Origin: Komagataeibacter europaeus LMG 18890
Lineage (GTDB): Bacteria; Pseudomonadota; Alphaproteobacteria; Acetobacterales; Acetobacteraceae
NCBI RefSeq assembly: GCF_000285295.1
Contig: NZ_CADP01000028.1
Span: 1-35,000, forward strand
DNA length: 35,000 bases
Direction: 5' to 3'
Every line of letters starts with the position of its first letter. The stretch's first letter is position 1. Below, piece by piece: positions 16,326 through 23,633 of this stretch. The translations under genes were made by a program, and so were the position numbers. Under the pieces are notes generated by a model. It was not told the origin of the DNA and did not search any database. It saw nothing but the letters and a program-made list of their open reading frames with translations.

Positions 16326-16799
16326 TCATGCCTGTCCCCCGCCCGGGGTGCCGGTCCGGCTGCACAGATTGGCCTCGATCCGTTCAAAGACGGAATAGCA
16401 GGCCTGCAGTTCAGGGGTGGAAATGCCATGCAGCAGGCGGTTGGACACGGCTTCCACCGCATGGCGGACCTGACGTGCGGTGCGTTCGCCCTTTTCCGTC
16501 AGGCTGACCAGTTTTGAGCGTTTGTCGTCACGGTCGGGGGAACGGAACACCAGATCACGGCGTTCCAGTACATCAAGCAGGCGGGCAACGGACGGGGCTT
16601 CGATTTCAAGGGCGCGCACAAGGTCGGTCTGACGTACCGGCGGCGGCAACAGGCCAAGGTAGAGCACAGGCCGCCACGTCGCTTCTGTCAGGCCGTATTC
16701 CTGCAGGTCGCGGTCAACCTGCCTGCGCCACGCGGCGCCAAGCCGGGCGAGACGGCGACCAAACGACAGTTCCTTCTCGTTGCGCTCCAGATCGGGCAT
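16326..16799 (-). CDS. MarR-family transcriptional regulator
   Basis: A 157-residue dimeric winged-helix repressor. The DNA-binding region spans ~35-100, with recognition helix EAPSVARLLDVLERRDLV followed by the wing RSPDRDDKRSKLVSLTEKGE, the diagnostic MarR/SlyA signature. GGCGGA precedes the ATG at 16799. It is upstream of and co-oriented with the DUF1656/HlyD/NodT genes and probably represses them and itself; effectors of such regulators are often aromatic acids. A near-perfect dyad just upstream (16830-16856) is the likely autoregulatory operator. Confidence 0.92.
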   Translation of the reverse strand: MPDLERNEKELSFGRRLARLGAAWRRQVDRDLQEYGLTEATWRPVLYLGLLPPPVRQTDLVRALEIEAPSVARLLDVLERRDLVFRSPDRDDKRSKLVSLTEKGERTARQVRHAVEAVSNRLLHGISTPELQACYSVFERIEANLCSRTGTPGGGQA

Positions 16800-16829
16800 T
16801 CTGTTCCGCCAGCTGGGACATACAATTAT

Positions 16830-16856
16830 TAAGCATGCAAACCATTTGCGTGCTTA
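16830..16856. promoter_or_regulatory. Candidate MarR operator
   Basis: TAAGCATGCAAA (16830-16841) and TTTGCGTGCTTA (16845-16856) are 12-base arms with one mismatch and a 3-base spacer. The dyad is 31 bp upstream of the marR-type start and overlaps AT-rich promoter-like sequence (TAATAATTGTAT on the minus strand). Size and symmetry fit a MarR dimer. Confidence 0.6.
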
Positions 16857-16978
16857 GTATATCCGGAAGCTGCACGTTTCCAGAAAACGACAAAGTGAGC
16901 CAATGCAATTTCAGCATGGATACTATCTGGCAATGACGTGGATCATTGCCAGACTGCGTGGGCCGGTGGCCTGGGGGG

Positions 16979-17413
16979 TTATTTCCCGCGCCCCGTCATG
17001 GCCTTGAACAGGTTCCAAACCGCCCGGCCGGTATGGCGGGTCAGCGGACCGGCAACCGTGGTGGCCACGGCGGACAGGGCAACGGTCTGCCGCAGTTCGT
17101 TCAAGGCGTGTTCACGCGCGAATCGCACGCGGATTTCCTCCGGCGTCATGTAGGAGCGCCGCCCCATGACCAGCCCCATGATAACTACCAGAAGATCCGC
17201 CCCGAATACGGCCGCAGCCGAACCAAGGGCGCTGAAGCCCATTGTCTGGTAACAGAAGGCCCACAGCAGCCCATGGCCCGAGATGACTGCGAAAAAAGCA
17301 AAGATAGCCGCCACAACCAGGAATGCAGCCTGACGACCAAGACGGATCGCCATCAGCTTGCGTAGGGTCAGTTCCCCTTCAATGATGGTTTTACCGATTT
17401 CGCCTATTCTCAT
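16979..17413 (-). CDS. YqjE-like / phage-holin superfamily III-type membrane protein
   Basis: A 144-residue protein with two adjacent membrane segments (~28-52, AAFLVVAAIFAFFAVISG, and ~58-82, ALGSAAAVFGADLLVVIMG). They are flanked by a basic N-terminus (ELTLRKLMAIRLGRQ) and a charged C-terminal helix. This layout fits the YqjE/DUF1469 group. It lies 40 bp downstream of a DUF883 (YqjD/ElaB-like) gene, the same partnership as in the E. coli yqjD-yqjE operon. AGGAT lies about 11 bases before the ATG. YqjD-type proteins bind ribosomes at the inner membrane in stationary phase; the function of the YqjE partner is not established. Confidence 0.7.
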   Translation of the reverse strand: MRIGEIGKTIIEGELTLRKLMAIRLGRQAAFLVVAAIFAFFAVISGHGLLWAFCYQTMGFSALGSAAAVFGADLLVVIMGLVMGRRSYMTPEEIRVRFAREHALNELRQTVALSAVATTVAGPLTRHTGRAVWNLFKAMTGRGK

Positions 17414-17453
17414 GATGCTCGCGTATCCTCTGGTTGCAGCAGGCTAGAAAGCC

Positions 17454-17711
17454 TTATTTCGTTGCGCGGCCAAGAAAATAGCCGATCACCGAGAAAATGG
17501 CGATAGCCACAAGCGAACGAGCGCGTGAGCCACCCTTCTTGGGTGCGTGTTCCGCCAGGTTTTCGCGTGCCTGGCCCGCCAGATGCTCCGCCTTGCTGGC
17601 GACATCATGCAGGGCCTGCCTGCCGTGGGTATGCAGCAGGTTCTCGATGTGGCCCTTCAGGGCCTGCAGGTCTTCGTGGGTGACGTGCTTGATGGTTTCG
17701 GTCTTGCTCAT
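17454..17711 (-). CDS. DUF883 family protein (YqjD/ElaB-like, membrane-anchored)
   Basis: An 85-residue protein. The amphipathic helical region (~8-50, HVTHEDLQALKGHIENLLHT) is followed by a basic stretch (APKKGGSRARS) and one C-terminal membrane segment ending GYFLGRATK, the DUF883 layout. The start at 17711 is set by AAAGGAAAC with good spacing; the longer frame from 17744 lacks a site. It is the first gene of a two-gene unit with the YqjE-like gene. By analogy with E. coli ElaB/YqjD it may tether ribosomes to the membrane during stress or stationary phase. Confidence 0.85.
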   Translation of the reverse strand: MSKTETIKHVTHEDLQALKGHIENLLHTHGRQALHDVASKAEHLAGQARENLAEHAPKKGGSRARSLVAIAIFSVIGYFLGRATK

Positions 17712-17810
17712 GATCGTTTCCTTTGTGACGAGTGAAGCCAACAATCCTCTGGTAAGGAGGTAACCATTGCTTATAACGCGTTATCTCCCCAGTCAGGTTT
17801 CTGTTATCGC

Positions 17811-18926
17811 ATGTCTCCTTTCTCCATTCGGCTGGTTGTCAACGCGCTCCGGGCCTTTTCCGGTGCGCCGGGCCTGTCTTTTTCTGCCGCGGCGGGCACG
17901 TGCCTGACGGTTGTCAATGACAGGGCCGACTGCCTGTGCGTGCTGGCGGACATGCTGGCGGGCCATGCGCCCGCCTGGGGGGGGCAGGTCATGGTTGACG
18001 GGATTGACGTGACCGGCCTGCCGCCCGACCGGCGGCCATGCGCGCTGGTGGGATGGCGCGATCCGCTGTTCGCCCACATGACGGTTCAGGCCAACCTGGC
18101 CTTTGCGCTGCGCGCGCGGGGGGAGGAATCGCACGCCGTGGCGGCACGGGTGCGCGCCGTGCTGGCGCTGCTGGGGCTGGATGGGCTGGAACATGCCCGC
18201 CCCGCCACCCTTTCGCCCGAACAGGCGCTGCGTGTCATGATTGGCCGCGTCCTGGTGTTCGAACCGCCCGTCCTGGTGCTGGACGACCCGTTTACCCTCC
18301 TGCCGCCCGCGGGGCGCGTGGCCATGCGGCGTCTGGTCAGCCGGCTGGTGCGCGCGCGCGGCCTGTGCGTGGTGCTGCTGACGCGTGAGCGTGAGGATGC
18401 GCTGCTGCTGGGTGATGCCATCGCCTATATGGATGGCATGGAGATCGTGCAGCTTGGTACGGCGCTGGACCTGTTCGACCGTCCCGCGTGTGACCGGGTG
18501 GCGACCGGGTTTGGCCATGCCAACAGCCTGACAGCCCGCGTGGCCAGTGTCGATGATGACGTGGCCCTTGCCCACCTGCCCGGTGGCCTGCCGGTCGAAG
18601 CCATGGCGGCGCCGGGGGTGGAAGCGGACCAGCTGGCCACGCTGTGCATCCGGCCGGACCGGATCGCGGTCATGTTTCCCTCACGTCCCGGCATGGCGGG
18701 GGGCGCCGACCCCGACGGGCCGCCAGTGCTGGAGGCGACCCTGATGGACATGCGGCAGATGGGCGATCATGTGCTGCTGCGTTTCAGGCTGGCGAATGGG
18801 GAGGAACTGCTGGCGCGCCGTCCGCCCACCCCCGCCCTGCAGCGCGTGGCGGCAGGGCAGGTGGCCATGCTGGCGTGGCAGCCGGGGCAGGCAATTGCCT
18901 TTCCGTTCCGTGGTGAAATGGGGTAG
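17811..18926 (+). CDS. Catalytically degenerate PotA-like ABC ATPase with TOBE domain
   Basis: A 371-residue protein with PotA/CysA architecture: a nucleotide-binding domain (~1-235) and a C-terminal TOBE-type domain (~235-371, with GFGHANSL, CIRPDRIAV and MLAWQPGQAIAF). The landmarks align, but every catalytic motif is altered. The Walker A position reads VVNDRADCL (34-42) with no GK(S/T). The Q-loop is GWRDPLFAHMTV without Gln. The signature is LSPEQ (134-138) instead of LSGGQ. Walker B ends LDDP with Asp for the catalytic Glu, and the switch His is Arg (R192 in LLTRERED). It is first in an operon with a PotD-like protein and a short permease. The frame is intact with normal GC-rich codon use, so it is not an ordinary pseudogene; ATP hydrolysis is very unlikely. 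Confidence 0.85.
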   Translation: MSPFSIRLVVNALRAFSGAPGLSFSAAAGTCLTVVNDRADCLCVLADMLAGHAPAWGGQVMVDGIDVTGLPPDRRPCALVGWRDPLFAHMTVQANLAFALRARGEESHAVAARVRAVLALLGLDGLEHARPATLSPEQALRVMIGRVLVFEPPVLVLDDPFTLLPPAGRVAMRRLVSRLVRARGLCVVLLTREREDALLLGDAIAYMDGMEIVQLGTALDLFDRPACDRVATGFGHANSLTARVASVDDDVALAHLPGGLPVEAMAAPGVEADQLATLCIRPDRIAVMFPSRPGMAGGADPDGPPVLEATLMDMRQMGDHVLLRFRLANGEELLARRPPTPALQRVAAGQVAMLAWQPGQAIAFPFRGEMG

Positions 18927-18970
18927 CGTCCGGCATTCTTCGCCCCTGCCTGAAGGATTGTTTCCTGTCC

Positions 18971-19990
18971 GTGTTCCAGTCTGCGTCCCGTTCCCGCATC
19001 CGTATCGGCCTGTTCTGCCTGCTGGTGGCCCCCTCCGTCTGGTCCGCCCCGGCTATTGCTGCGACCCCCGTGCGGCACAAGGCTGCCCTTGTGGTCGCGA
19101 GTACAGAGTCGCAAATGACGCAGGCGCAGAATGCGGCCTTCCTCCAGCCTTTCGCGCGGGCGTCCCGCCAGCCGGTGGTGCGGCAGGCATGGAACGGCAC
19201 CCTGGCGGAACTGGACGGGCATGGGTTGCATGCGGGGCGCACGGGTACATGGTCACTGGTCTTTGCCGAGGACACCACCATCCGCGCCGCCTGCGTGCGC
19301 GAACTGGTCATTCACCTGGCTGGTAGCGCCACCAACCCCGACGGGTGCGGCGTGCCGGGCATGACAGCCCAGGTGGTGGTGGCATGGGACCAGACACGGC
19401 GCAGGCTTGCGCCACGCTGGGCCGATTTCTGGGATATCGTGCGTTTTCCCGGCAAGCGTGGTCTGCGGCGTGACCCGCGTACCACGCTGGAAATCGCGCT
19501 GATGGCCGATGGCGTGGCGCCGGGTGATGTCTATAACCAGCTTGCCACCCCGCAGGGTGTCGATCGCGCCTTTCGCAAGCTGAGCCAGCTTCGCCCCTAT
19601 ATCACGTGGTGGTCCACCCCGGCGGACGCCACCAGCATCCTTGAACGCGGGCAGGTGCTGATGGGCAGCGCGCCCGGTGACGCGGTGCGCAGCATTGCCA
19701 CACGCTACAGGGACAGGATCGGCATCAATACGGACATGGCGCTGTCCTATGGCCTGTCATGGGGTGTGGTGGCCGGACAGTCGGCTTTCCGGCTGGGGCA
19801 GGCGCGCAACCTGCTGCACTTTATCATCCAGCCCGACCAGCAGGCCGCGTTCCTTGCGCGCTATCCCGCCGCAACGCCGCCCGCATCCCTGCCTGCGTCC
19901 GTGGCGTTGCCGGTGGATGTGCAGTTCTGGCAGGCACACTATCCGGACCTGTCACGCCGCTTTGACACATGGTTGCGGGATGCGGGCTGA
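18971..19990 (+). CDS. Extracellular solute-binding protein, PotD/PotF-like (family 1)
   Basis: A 339-residue periplasmic protein. It begins with GTG at 18971 and has a signal peptide ending AIAA|TP. AAGGA is present but about 13 bases upstream. The segment APRWADFWDIVRFPGKRGLR, followed by TTLEIALMADGV and a later ITWWSTPADATSILERGQV, is the hallmark of polyamine/thiamine/iron-type binding proteins, where FPGKR leads to the ligand cleft. It lies 44 bp after the degenerate ATPase gene, and its TGA shares one base with the ATG of the short permease gene (TGATG). Whether it still binds a polyamine-like ligand cannot be judged; without a working ATPase it cannot feed a normal importer unless it borrows one. 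Confidence 0.85.
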   Translation: MFQSASRSRIRIGLFCLLVAPSVWSAPAIAATPVRHKAALVVASTESQMTQAQNAAFLQPFARASRQPVVRQAWNGTLAELDGHGLHAGRTGTWSLVFAEDTTIRAACVRELVIHLAGSATNPDGCGVPGMTAQVVVAWDQTRRRLAPRWADFWDIVRFPGKRGLRRDPRTTLEIALMADGVAPGDVYNQLATPQGVDRAFRKLSQLRPYITWWSTPADATSILERGQVLMGSAPGDAVRSIATRYRDRIGINTDMALSYGLSWGVVAGQSAFRLGQARNLLHFIIQPDQQAAFLARYPAATPPASLPASVALPVDVQFWQAHYPDLSRRFDTWLRDAG

Positions 19991-20454
19991 TGCTGCCTGA
20001 TCTTGCCGTCCGCCCGGCTGCAGTGATGGGGCTGGATGGAGCCTGTATCGCACTGGGTCTTGTGGTGGCATGCGGGCTGGTACTGGTAGTGCATGTGATG
20101 CTGTACCGGGCATGGCCCGCGTGGTGCGTGCTGCTGCGCGGGATGCTGCTTTGCCTGTTGTTGCCGGGACTGGGTCTGGCGGTATGGTGGCCATGCCTTA
20201 CGCATGGTGGCGGTGTGGCGGGATGTCTCATGCAGGGCCTGTGTATCGCGCCCGCCGCGATGTGGCCGCTGCTGCGGGTGCTGGACCGGATTCCGCCGGG
20301 CCTGTCACGCACGGCCGGCGGTCTGGGGGCGGACGCGAACATGCGTTTTCGGCTGCTCTGGCTGCCGCTGCTGGGCCTGCCGGTGGCTGGGGTGATGGCG
20401 TTTTCGTTCGGTATGATCGCGCTATGCGCCATGGCGGCAGTGGCCGCGCATTGA
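19990..20454 (+). CDS. Short PotB/PotC-like ABC permease remnant or minimal permease
   Basis: A 154-residue membrane protein, about half the usual 260-300. It has roughly four hydrophobic segments (~14-38, ~46-66, ~75-95, ~124-152). A recognisable EAA-type cytoplasmic loop, LSRTAGGLGADANMRF then RLLWLPLLG (~108-130), matches the canonical EAA---G-----F-----LP, with Glu replaced by Arg. The start at 19990 is translationally coupled to the upstream binding-protein stop. The N-terminal half of a normal permease is missing and no remnant is visible nearby. Codon usage is like its neighbours. It could be a relic, or one half of a reduced transmembrane domain. Confidence 0.7.
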   Translation: MLPDLAVRPAAVMGLDGACIALGLVVACGLVLVVHVMLYRAWPAWCVLLRGMLLCLLLPGLGLAVWWPCLTHGGGVAGCLMQGLCIAPAAMWPLLRVLDRIPPGLSRTAGGLGADANMRFRLLWLPLLGLPVAGVMAFSFGMIALCAMAAVAAH

Positions 20455-20489
20455 AGATTTTATGGATTTGACACGGCAGGACCACGACC

Positions 20490-20978
20490 ATGACAGATGA
20501 GACACCGCCATTTTGGGAAACGACACCCCTTGAGCAGATGTCTACCACGCAGTGGGAGTCGCTGTGCGATGGATGCGGCCGGTGCTGCCTGCACAAGCTG
20601 CGCGAGGACGAGACGGACGAAGTCCTGTTTACCGATGTCGCCTGTCGCCTGCTGGATACCACGTCCTGTTTGTGTACCGATTATGAACACCGCCAGCGCC
20701 GGGTGCAGGACTGTATCAGCCTGACGCCAGAAATGCTGGCGGATATCGACTGGCTGCCGCCAACCTGTGGGTATGTGCTGGTGCGTGATGGGGAGCCGTT
20801 GCCATGGTGGCACCCGCTGGTGTCCGGCACCCGTGACACGGTGCATGAGGCAGGCGTGTCCGTAAGCGGCAGGGTGATCAGTGAACGCAAGGCGGGCATG
20901 CTGGAGGACCATGTGGTTGACTGGCCGGGTGAAGCCCCGCGGGATGCATTCTGCCGCACGCGTCCGCCCCGGCGCTGA
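20490..20978 (+). CDS. YcgN/UPF0260-family cysteine cluster protein
   Basis: A 162-residue cytoplasmic protein. Its N-terminal half carries a metal- or Fe-S-type cysteine cluster: C26, C29, C32 and C33 in CDGCGRCC, then C52, C60, C62 and C75. The C-terminal half contains LPWWHPLVSG and a GEAP ending typical of UPF0260/YcgN. AGGA lies 9 bases before the ATG. It starts 35 bp after the short permease gene and may be cotranscribed, but it is a widely conserved proteobacterial gene found in many contexts. The biochemical function of the family is not established. Confidence 0.9.
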   Translation: MTDETPPFWETTPLEQMSTTQWESLCDGCGRCCLHKLREDETDEVLFTDVACRLLDTTSCLCTDYEHRQRRVQDCISLTPEMLADIDWLPPTCGYVLVRDGEPLPWWHPLVSGTRDTVHEAGVSVSGRVISERKAGMLEDHVVDWPGEAPRDAFCRTRPPRR

Positions 20979-20990
20979 TGAAAAAACAGT

Positions 20991-21066
20991 AAAGGTTTTC
21001 GGGTGCCGCTTTTTTTTAAAGACAGCGTTCCCTGAAGCTTTTTGAAAAAAGCTTCGCCAAGAACTT
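20991..21066. repeat. Nested-palindrome dispersed repeat, copy 1
   Basis: The element begins AAAGGTTTTCGGGTGCCGC and ends GCTTCGCCAAGAACTT. Its centre contains a degenerate GCCGC-T8 hairpin arm, then CAGCGTTCCCTGAAGC, then a perfect hairpin GAAGCTTTTT-GA-AAAAAGCTTC (21034-21055). The core TGAAGC, the GTGC-GC-poly(T) arm and the AAGTTCTTGG-type end (inverted at 21057-21066) are shared with the copy at 31054-31155. It lies in the 155-bp gap between the YcgN-like and YgjP-like genes. A CAGTCTT like that of copy 2 occurs further right near 21111. Confidence 0.75.
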
Positions 21067-21133
21067 CCTTATGAATTGAGCGGGACGGTTTCATGGGCAG
21101 GATTCTGAAACAGTCTTTAACGGCAGGGACGCG

Positions 21134-21838
21134 GTGACAGCCGGAACGGAGGTCGTGCCCATCGCGTCCGGGCAGGTCACGGTCTGCTGGCGGGCGTCGC
21201 GTCAGGCGCGGCGTATTTCCATGCGGATCGATCCACGTAGCGGGCATGTCGTCATTACCCTGCCGCGCGGCGCGCGGCGGACGGATGGGCTGGCGCTGCT
21301 GCGCGCGCATTCCGCATGGGTGGCGGCGGGGCTGTCACGCCTGCCGCCGCCTGTTGACCTGTGCCATGGCGGCCATGTCGTGCTGGATGGGCGGCGCCAT
21401 GAAATCCGCCACTGTCCCGACGCACGGCGTGGCGTATGGCTGGAAGACGGGGTGCTGCATGTCAGCGGTGCTGAAGAATTCGTCCCCCGCCGCGTCAGCG
21501 CCTACCTGCGCGCACAGGCGCAGGCCCGCCTGCCCGCCCGCCTGTGCGCACAGGCCGAATCCTGCGGCTTGAAACCGACACAGGTCAGGCTGCGCGATAC
21601 GAAAAGCCGGTGGGGCAGCTGTTCATCCGATGGGTCGATCATGCTGTGCTGGCGGCTGGTCATGGCGCCGCTGGAGGTGCAGCATTACATCATTGCCCAT
21701 GAACTCGCGCATCTGCAGCACATGAATCATGGGCCGGATTTCTGGTTGCTGGTGGACCGGCTGACCCCGCACAGGCGTCAGGCCGAAAAATGGCTGCATG
21801 ACCATGGCGCCAGCCTGCACCGGATCGCCCCGGTCTAA
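21134..21838 (+). CDS. YgjP-like (DUF45 / M48-type) metallopeptidase domain protein
   Basis: A 234-residue protein with the UPF0758-unrelated YgjP architecture. The N-terminal beta-rich region (ARRISMRIDPRSGHVVITLP) is typical of the family. Then come the conserved DTKSRWGSCSSDGSIMLCWRL (residues 155-174) and a gluzincin motif: H189, E190 and H193 in HELAHLQH, with H199 in NHGPDFW. It starts with GTG at 21134, with AGGGAC 5 bases upstream. These proteins are predicted Zn proteases, often located near restriction or housekeeping genes, and their substrates are unknown. The gene stands alone, and converges on the NAD kinase gene 28 bp beyond its stop. Confidence 0.9.
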   Translation: MTAGTEVVPIASGQVTVCWRASRQARRISMRIDPRSGHVVITLPRGARRTDGLALLRAHSAWVAAGLSRLPPPVDLCHGGHVVLDGRRHEIRHCPDARRGVWLEDGVLHVSGAEEFVPRRVSAYLRAQAQARLPARLCAQAESCGLKPTQVRLRDTKSRWGSCSSDGSIMLCWRLVMAPLEVQHYIIAHELAHLQHMNHGPDFWLLVDRLTPHRRQAEKWLHDHGASLHRIAPV

Positions 21839-21866
21839 AATCTTTCATTACTTTTCAAGAGATATC

Positions 21867-22670
21867 TTACGCGGTGAACTGTTCGGTTATGATCCGTTCC
21901 GACAGACTCTGCCCCGGATCGAACAGCACGGTGGTCTGCAGTTCCCGCGCTTCGCTGATTTCGACGGAAATGACATCGCGCACTTCGGTAAAGTCCGCCA
22001 CGGCGGCCACGGGGCGCTTGTCGGTTTCCAGAATGTCGAAACGCACCTGCGCGGTGGAAGGCAGCAGCGCGCCCCGCCACCGGCGCGGGCGAAACGCACT
22101 GATGGGCGTAAGCGGCAGCAGGTTGGCCGACAGCGGCACGATCGGCCCATGCGCGGACAGGTTGTAGGCGGTTGATCCCGCCGGTGTCGAAATCAGTACC
22201 CCATCACATATCAGTTCGGGCATGCGCACGCGTCCATCCACCTCGATGCGGATTTTCGCCGCCTGCCGTGTCTGGCGGAACAGGAATACATCATTCAGCG
22301 CAAGGGCATGGATGCATCTGCCCTCGATCGTCGTGGCCTTCATGCGCAGCGGGTGCAGGATGGCCGCCTGCGCCGTGGCAAGGCGGGCGGGCAGGTCATC
22401 GGGCACGGCGGGATTCATCAGGAACCCCACCGTCCCGCAGTTGACGCCATATACCGGCAGGCTGTGCCCCAGCGTCGTATGCAGCATTTCCAGCATGAAG
22501 CCATCGCCACCCAGGCAGACCAGCGCATCCGCTTCCTCCGGGGGGCATTGGCCGTACTGCCCGACCAGACGTTCCAGCCACAGCTGCGCGCTTTCGTTCG
22601 GGGCCGCGGCAAAGCTCAGCTTTGTTGGAAGGTACCCATCGGCCCAGCCCGGGTACGACATGTCATTCAT
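21867..22670 (-). CDS. nadK: NAD kinase
   Basis: A 267-residue cytosolic enzyme that phosphorylates NAD to NADP. Signatures are present in order: [13 protein letters not shown] (GGDG at 54-57), [13 protein letters not shown] (the NxGxxGFL motif), [26 protein letters not shown] (conserved nucleotide and metal-binding region), and a beta-rich C-terminal domain. Length matches short alphaproteobacterial NadK. The ATG overlaps the stop of the upstream nitrilase-family gene by 4 bp; no good ribosome site is seen, so it is probably translated by coupling. ATG 22661 is an alternative start. Confidence 0.94.
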   Translation of the reverse strand: MNDMSYPGWADGYLPTKLSFAAAPNESAQLWLERLVGQYGQCPPEEADALVCLGGDGFMLEMLHTTLGHSLPVYGVNCGTVGFLMNPAVPDDLPARLATAQAAILHPLRMKATTIEGRCIHALALNDVFLFRQTRQAAKIRIEVDGRVRMPELICDGVLISTPAGSTAYNLSAHGPIVPLSANLLPLTPISAFRPRRWRGALLPSTAQVRFDILETDKRPVAAVADFTEVRDVISVEISEARELQTTVLFDPGQSLSERIITEQFTA

Positions 22671-23518
22671 GGGGTGTGGATGGACAGGCGGTGATGCGCC
22701 ATGACCGGCATGCGTTCGCGGATGCTGTCGGTTACCGTGCGCTCAAGGCGCGCGGTGCTCCACCCCGGTCCATCCGAAACCTGGGCCACGATGGTGCCCC
22801 ACGGGTCGATGATCATGGAATGGCCGTACGTGCGGCGCTTCTGGCCATTTCCATCCGTATGGGTGCCGGTGGTACCGCAGGCGACCATCCAGCACTGCGT
22901 TTCGATCGCGCGTGCGCGCAGCAGCGTTTCCCAATGCGCCAGCCCCGTTTCCACCGTAAAGGCGGCAGGCACCAGCAGCACGTTCGCCCCCCGCGCCCGT
23001 AGCGCATGGAACAGCGCGGGGAAGCGGATGTCGTAGCAGATGGCCAGCCCCGCCGTGAGGTCAGCAGAAAGCGGTGCCGTCACGATATCCGAACCGGGTT
23101 CGTATGTATCGCTTTCGCGGTAGCCTTCGCCCCCGGGCGTGGTGACATCAAACAGGTGGATCTTGCGATAGCGCGCGCGTTCACGTCCCCTTGCATCAAA
23201 CAGCAGCGCGGTATTGAACAGCCTGTCGCCATGCCGTTCCCCGATGGACCCGCCATGGACAATCACGCCATGTTCGCGTGCGATACCTGACAGGAACCGG
23301 TACAGCGGCCCGGCTTCCCCCGTGCCATCGGGGGCGGGCAGGGTTTCGGCCGCCGCGAACTTCATGTCCCGGGTGCCACCAAGGCAGCTCCACATTTCCG
23401 GCAGCATGACAAGGTCGGGCTTGTCCGCGGTGATGGCGGCGGTAATCAGTGCGCGGGCGTGTTCGATATTATCGGGCGCGGATGCGCCGGGCGCCATCTG
23501 GATGACAGTGGTGCGCAT
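22667..23518 (-). CDS. Carbon-nitrogen hydrolase (Nit/omega-amidase type)
   Basis: A 283-residue nitrilase-superfamily amidase with the Glu-Lys-Cys triad: E41 in LPEMW, K119 in RYRKIHLFD and C161 in ICYDIRFP. These motif contexts, especially the FDV after KIHL and CYDIRFP, match Nit1/Nit2 proteins (deaminated glutathione amidase / omega-amidase), which hydrolyse alpha-ketoglutaramate-like or deaminated glutathione amides as metabolite repair. GGAG is about 12 bases upstream of the ATG. It overlaps nadK by 4 bp (ATGA), forming a two-gene unit. A different amide substrate cannot be excluded. Confidence 0.92.
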   Translation of the reverse strand: MRTTVIQMAPGASAPDNIEHARALITAAITADKPDLVMLPEMWSCLGGTRDMKFAAAETLPAPDGTGEAGPLYRFLSGIAREHGVIVHGGSIGERHGDRLFNTALLFDARGRERARYRKIHLFDVTTPGGEGYRESDTYEPGSDIVTAPLSADLTAGLAICYDIRFPALFHALRARGANVLLVPAAFTVETGLAHWETLLRARAIETQCWMVACGTTGTHTDGNGQKRRTYGHSMIIDPWGTIVAQVSDGPGWSTARLERTVTDSIRERMPVMAHHRLSIHTP

Positions 23519-23633
23519 CAGGATACGTACTCCGTGGGCATTGGCCCCCGACCATAGGACAGGCAGGCCCGCGCCCGCAACCGGTATGGCCTGATCGTGC
23601 GCCCTGTTAAAAGCCGTGGCAGCGCGATAAGAT

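Noticed and set aside
16100-16462. Upstream extension of the DUF1656 frame to 185 residues
   Set aside because: The added sequence is Pro/Arg/Cys-rich, overlaps the MarR gene antiparallel in register only, and is unlike any efflux permease; the family size is ~65 residues.
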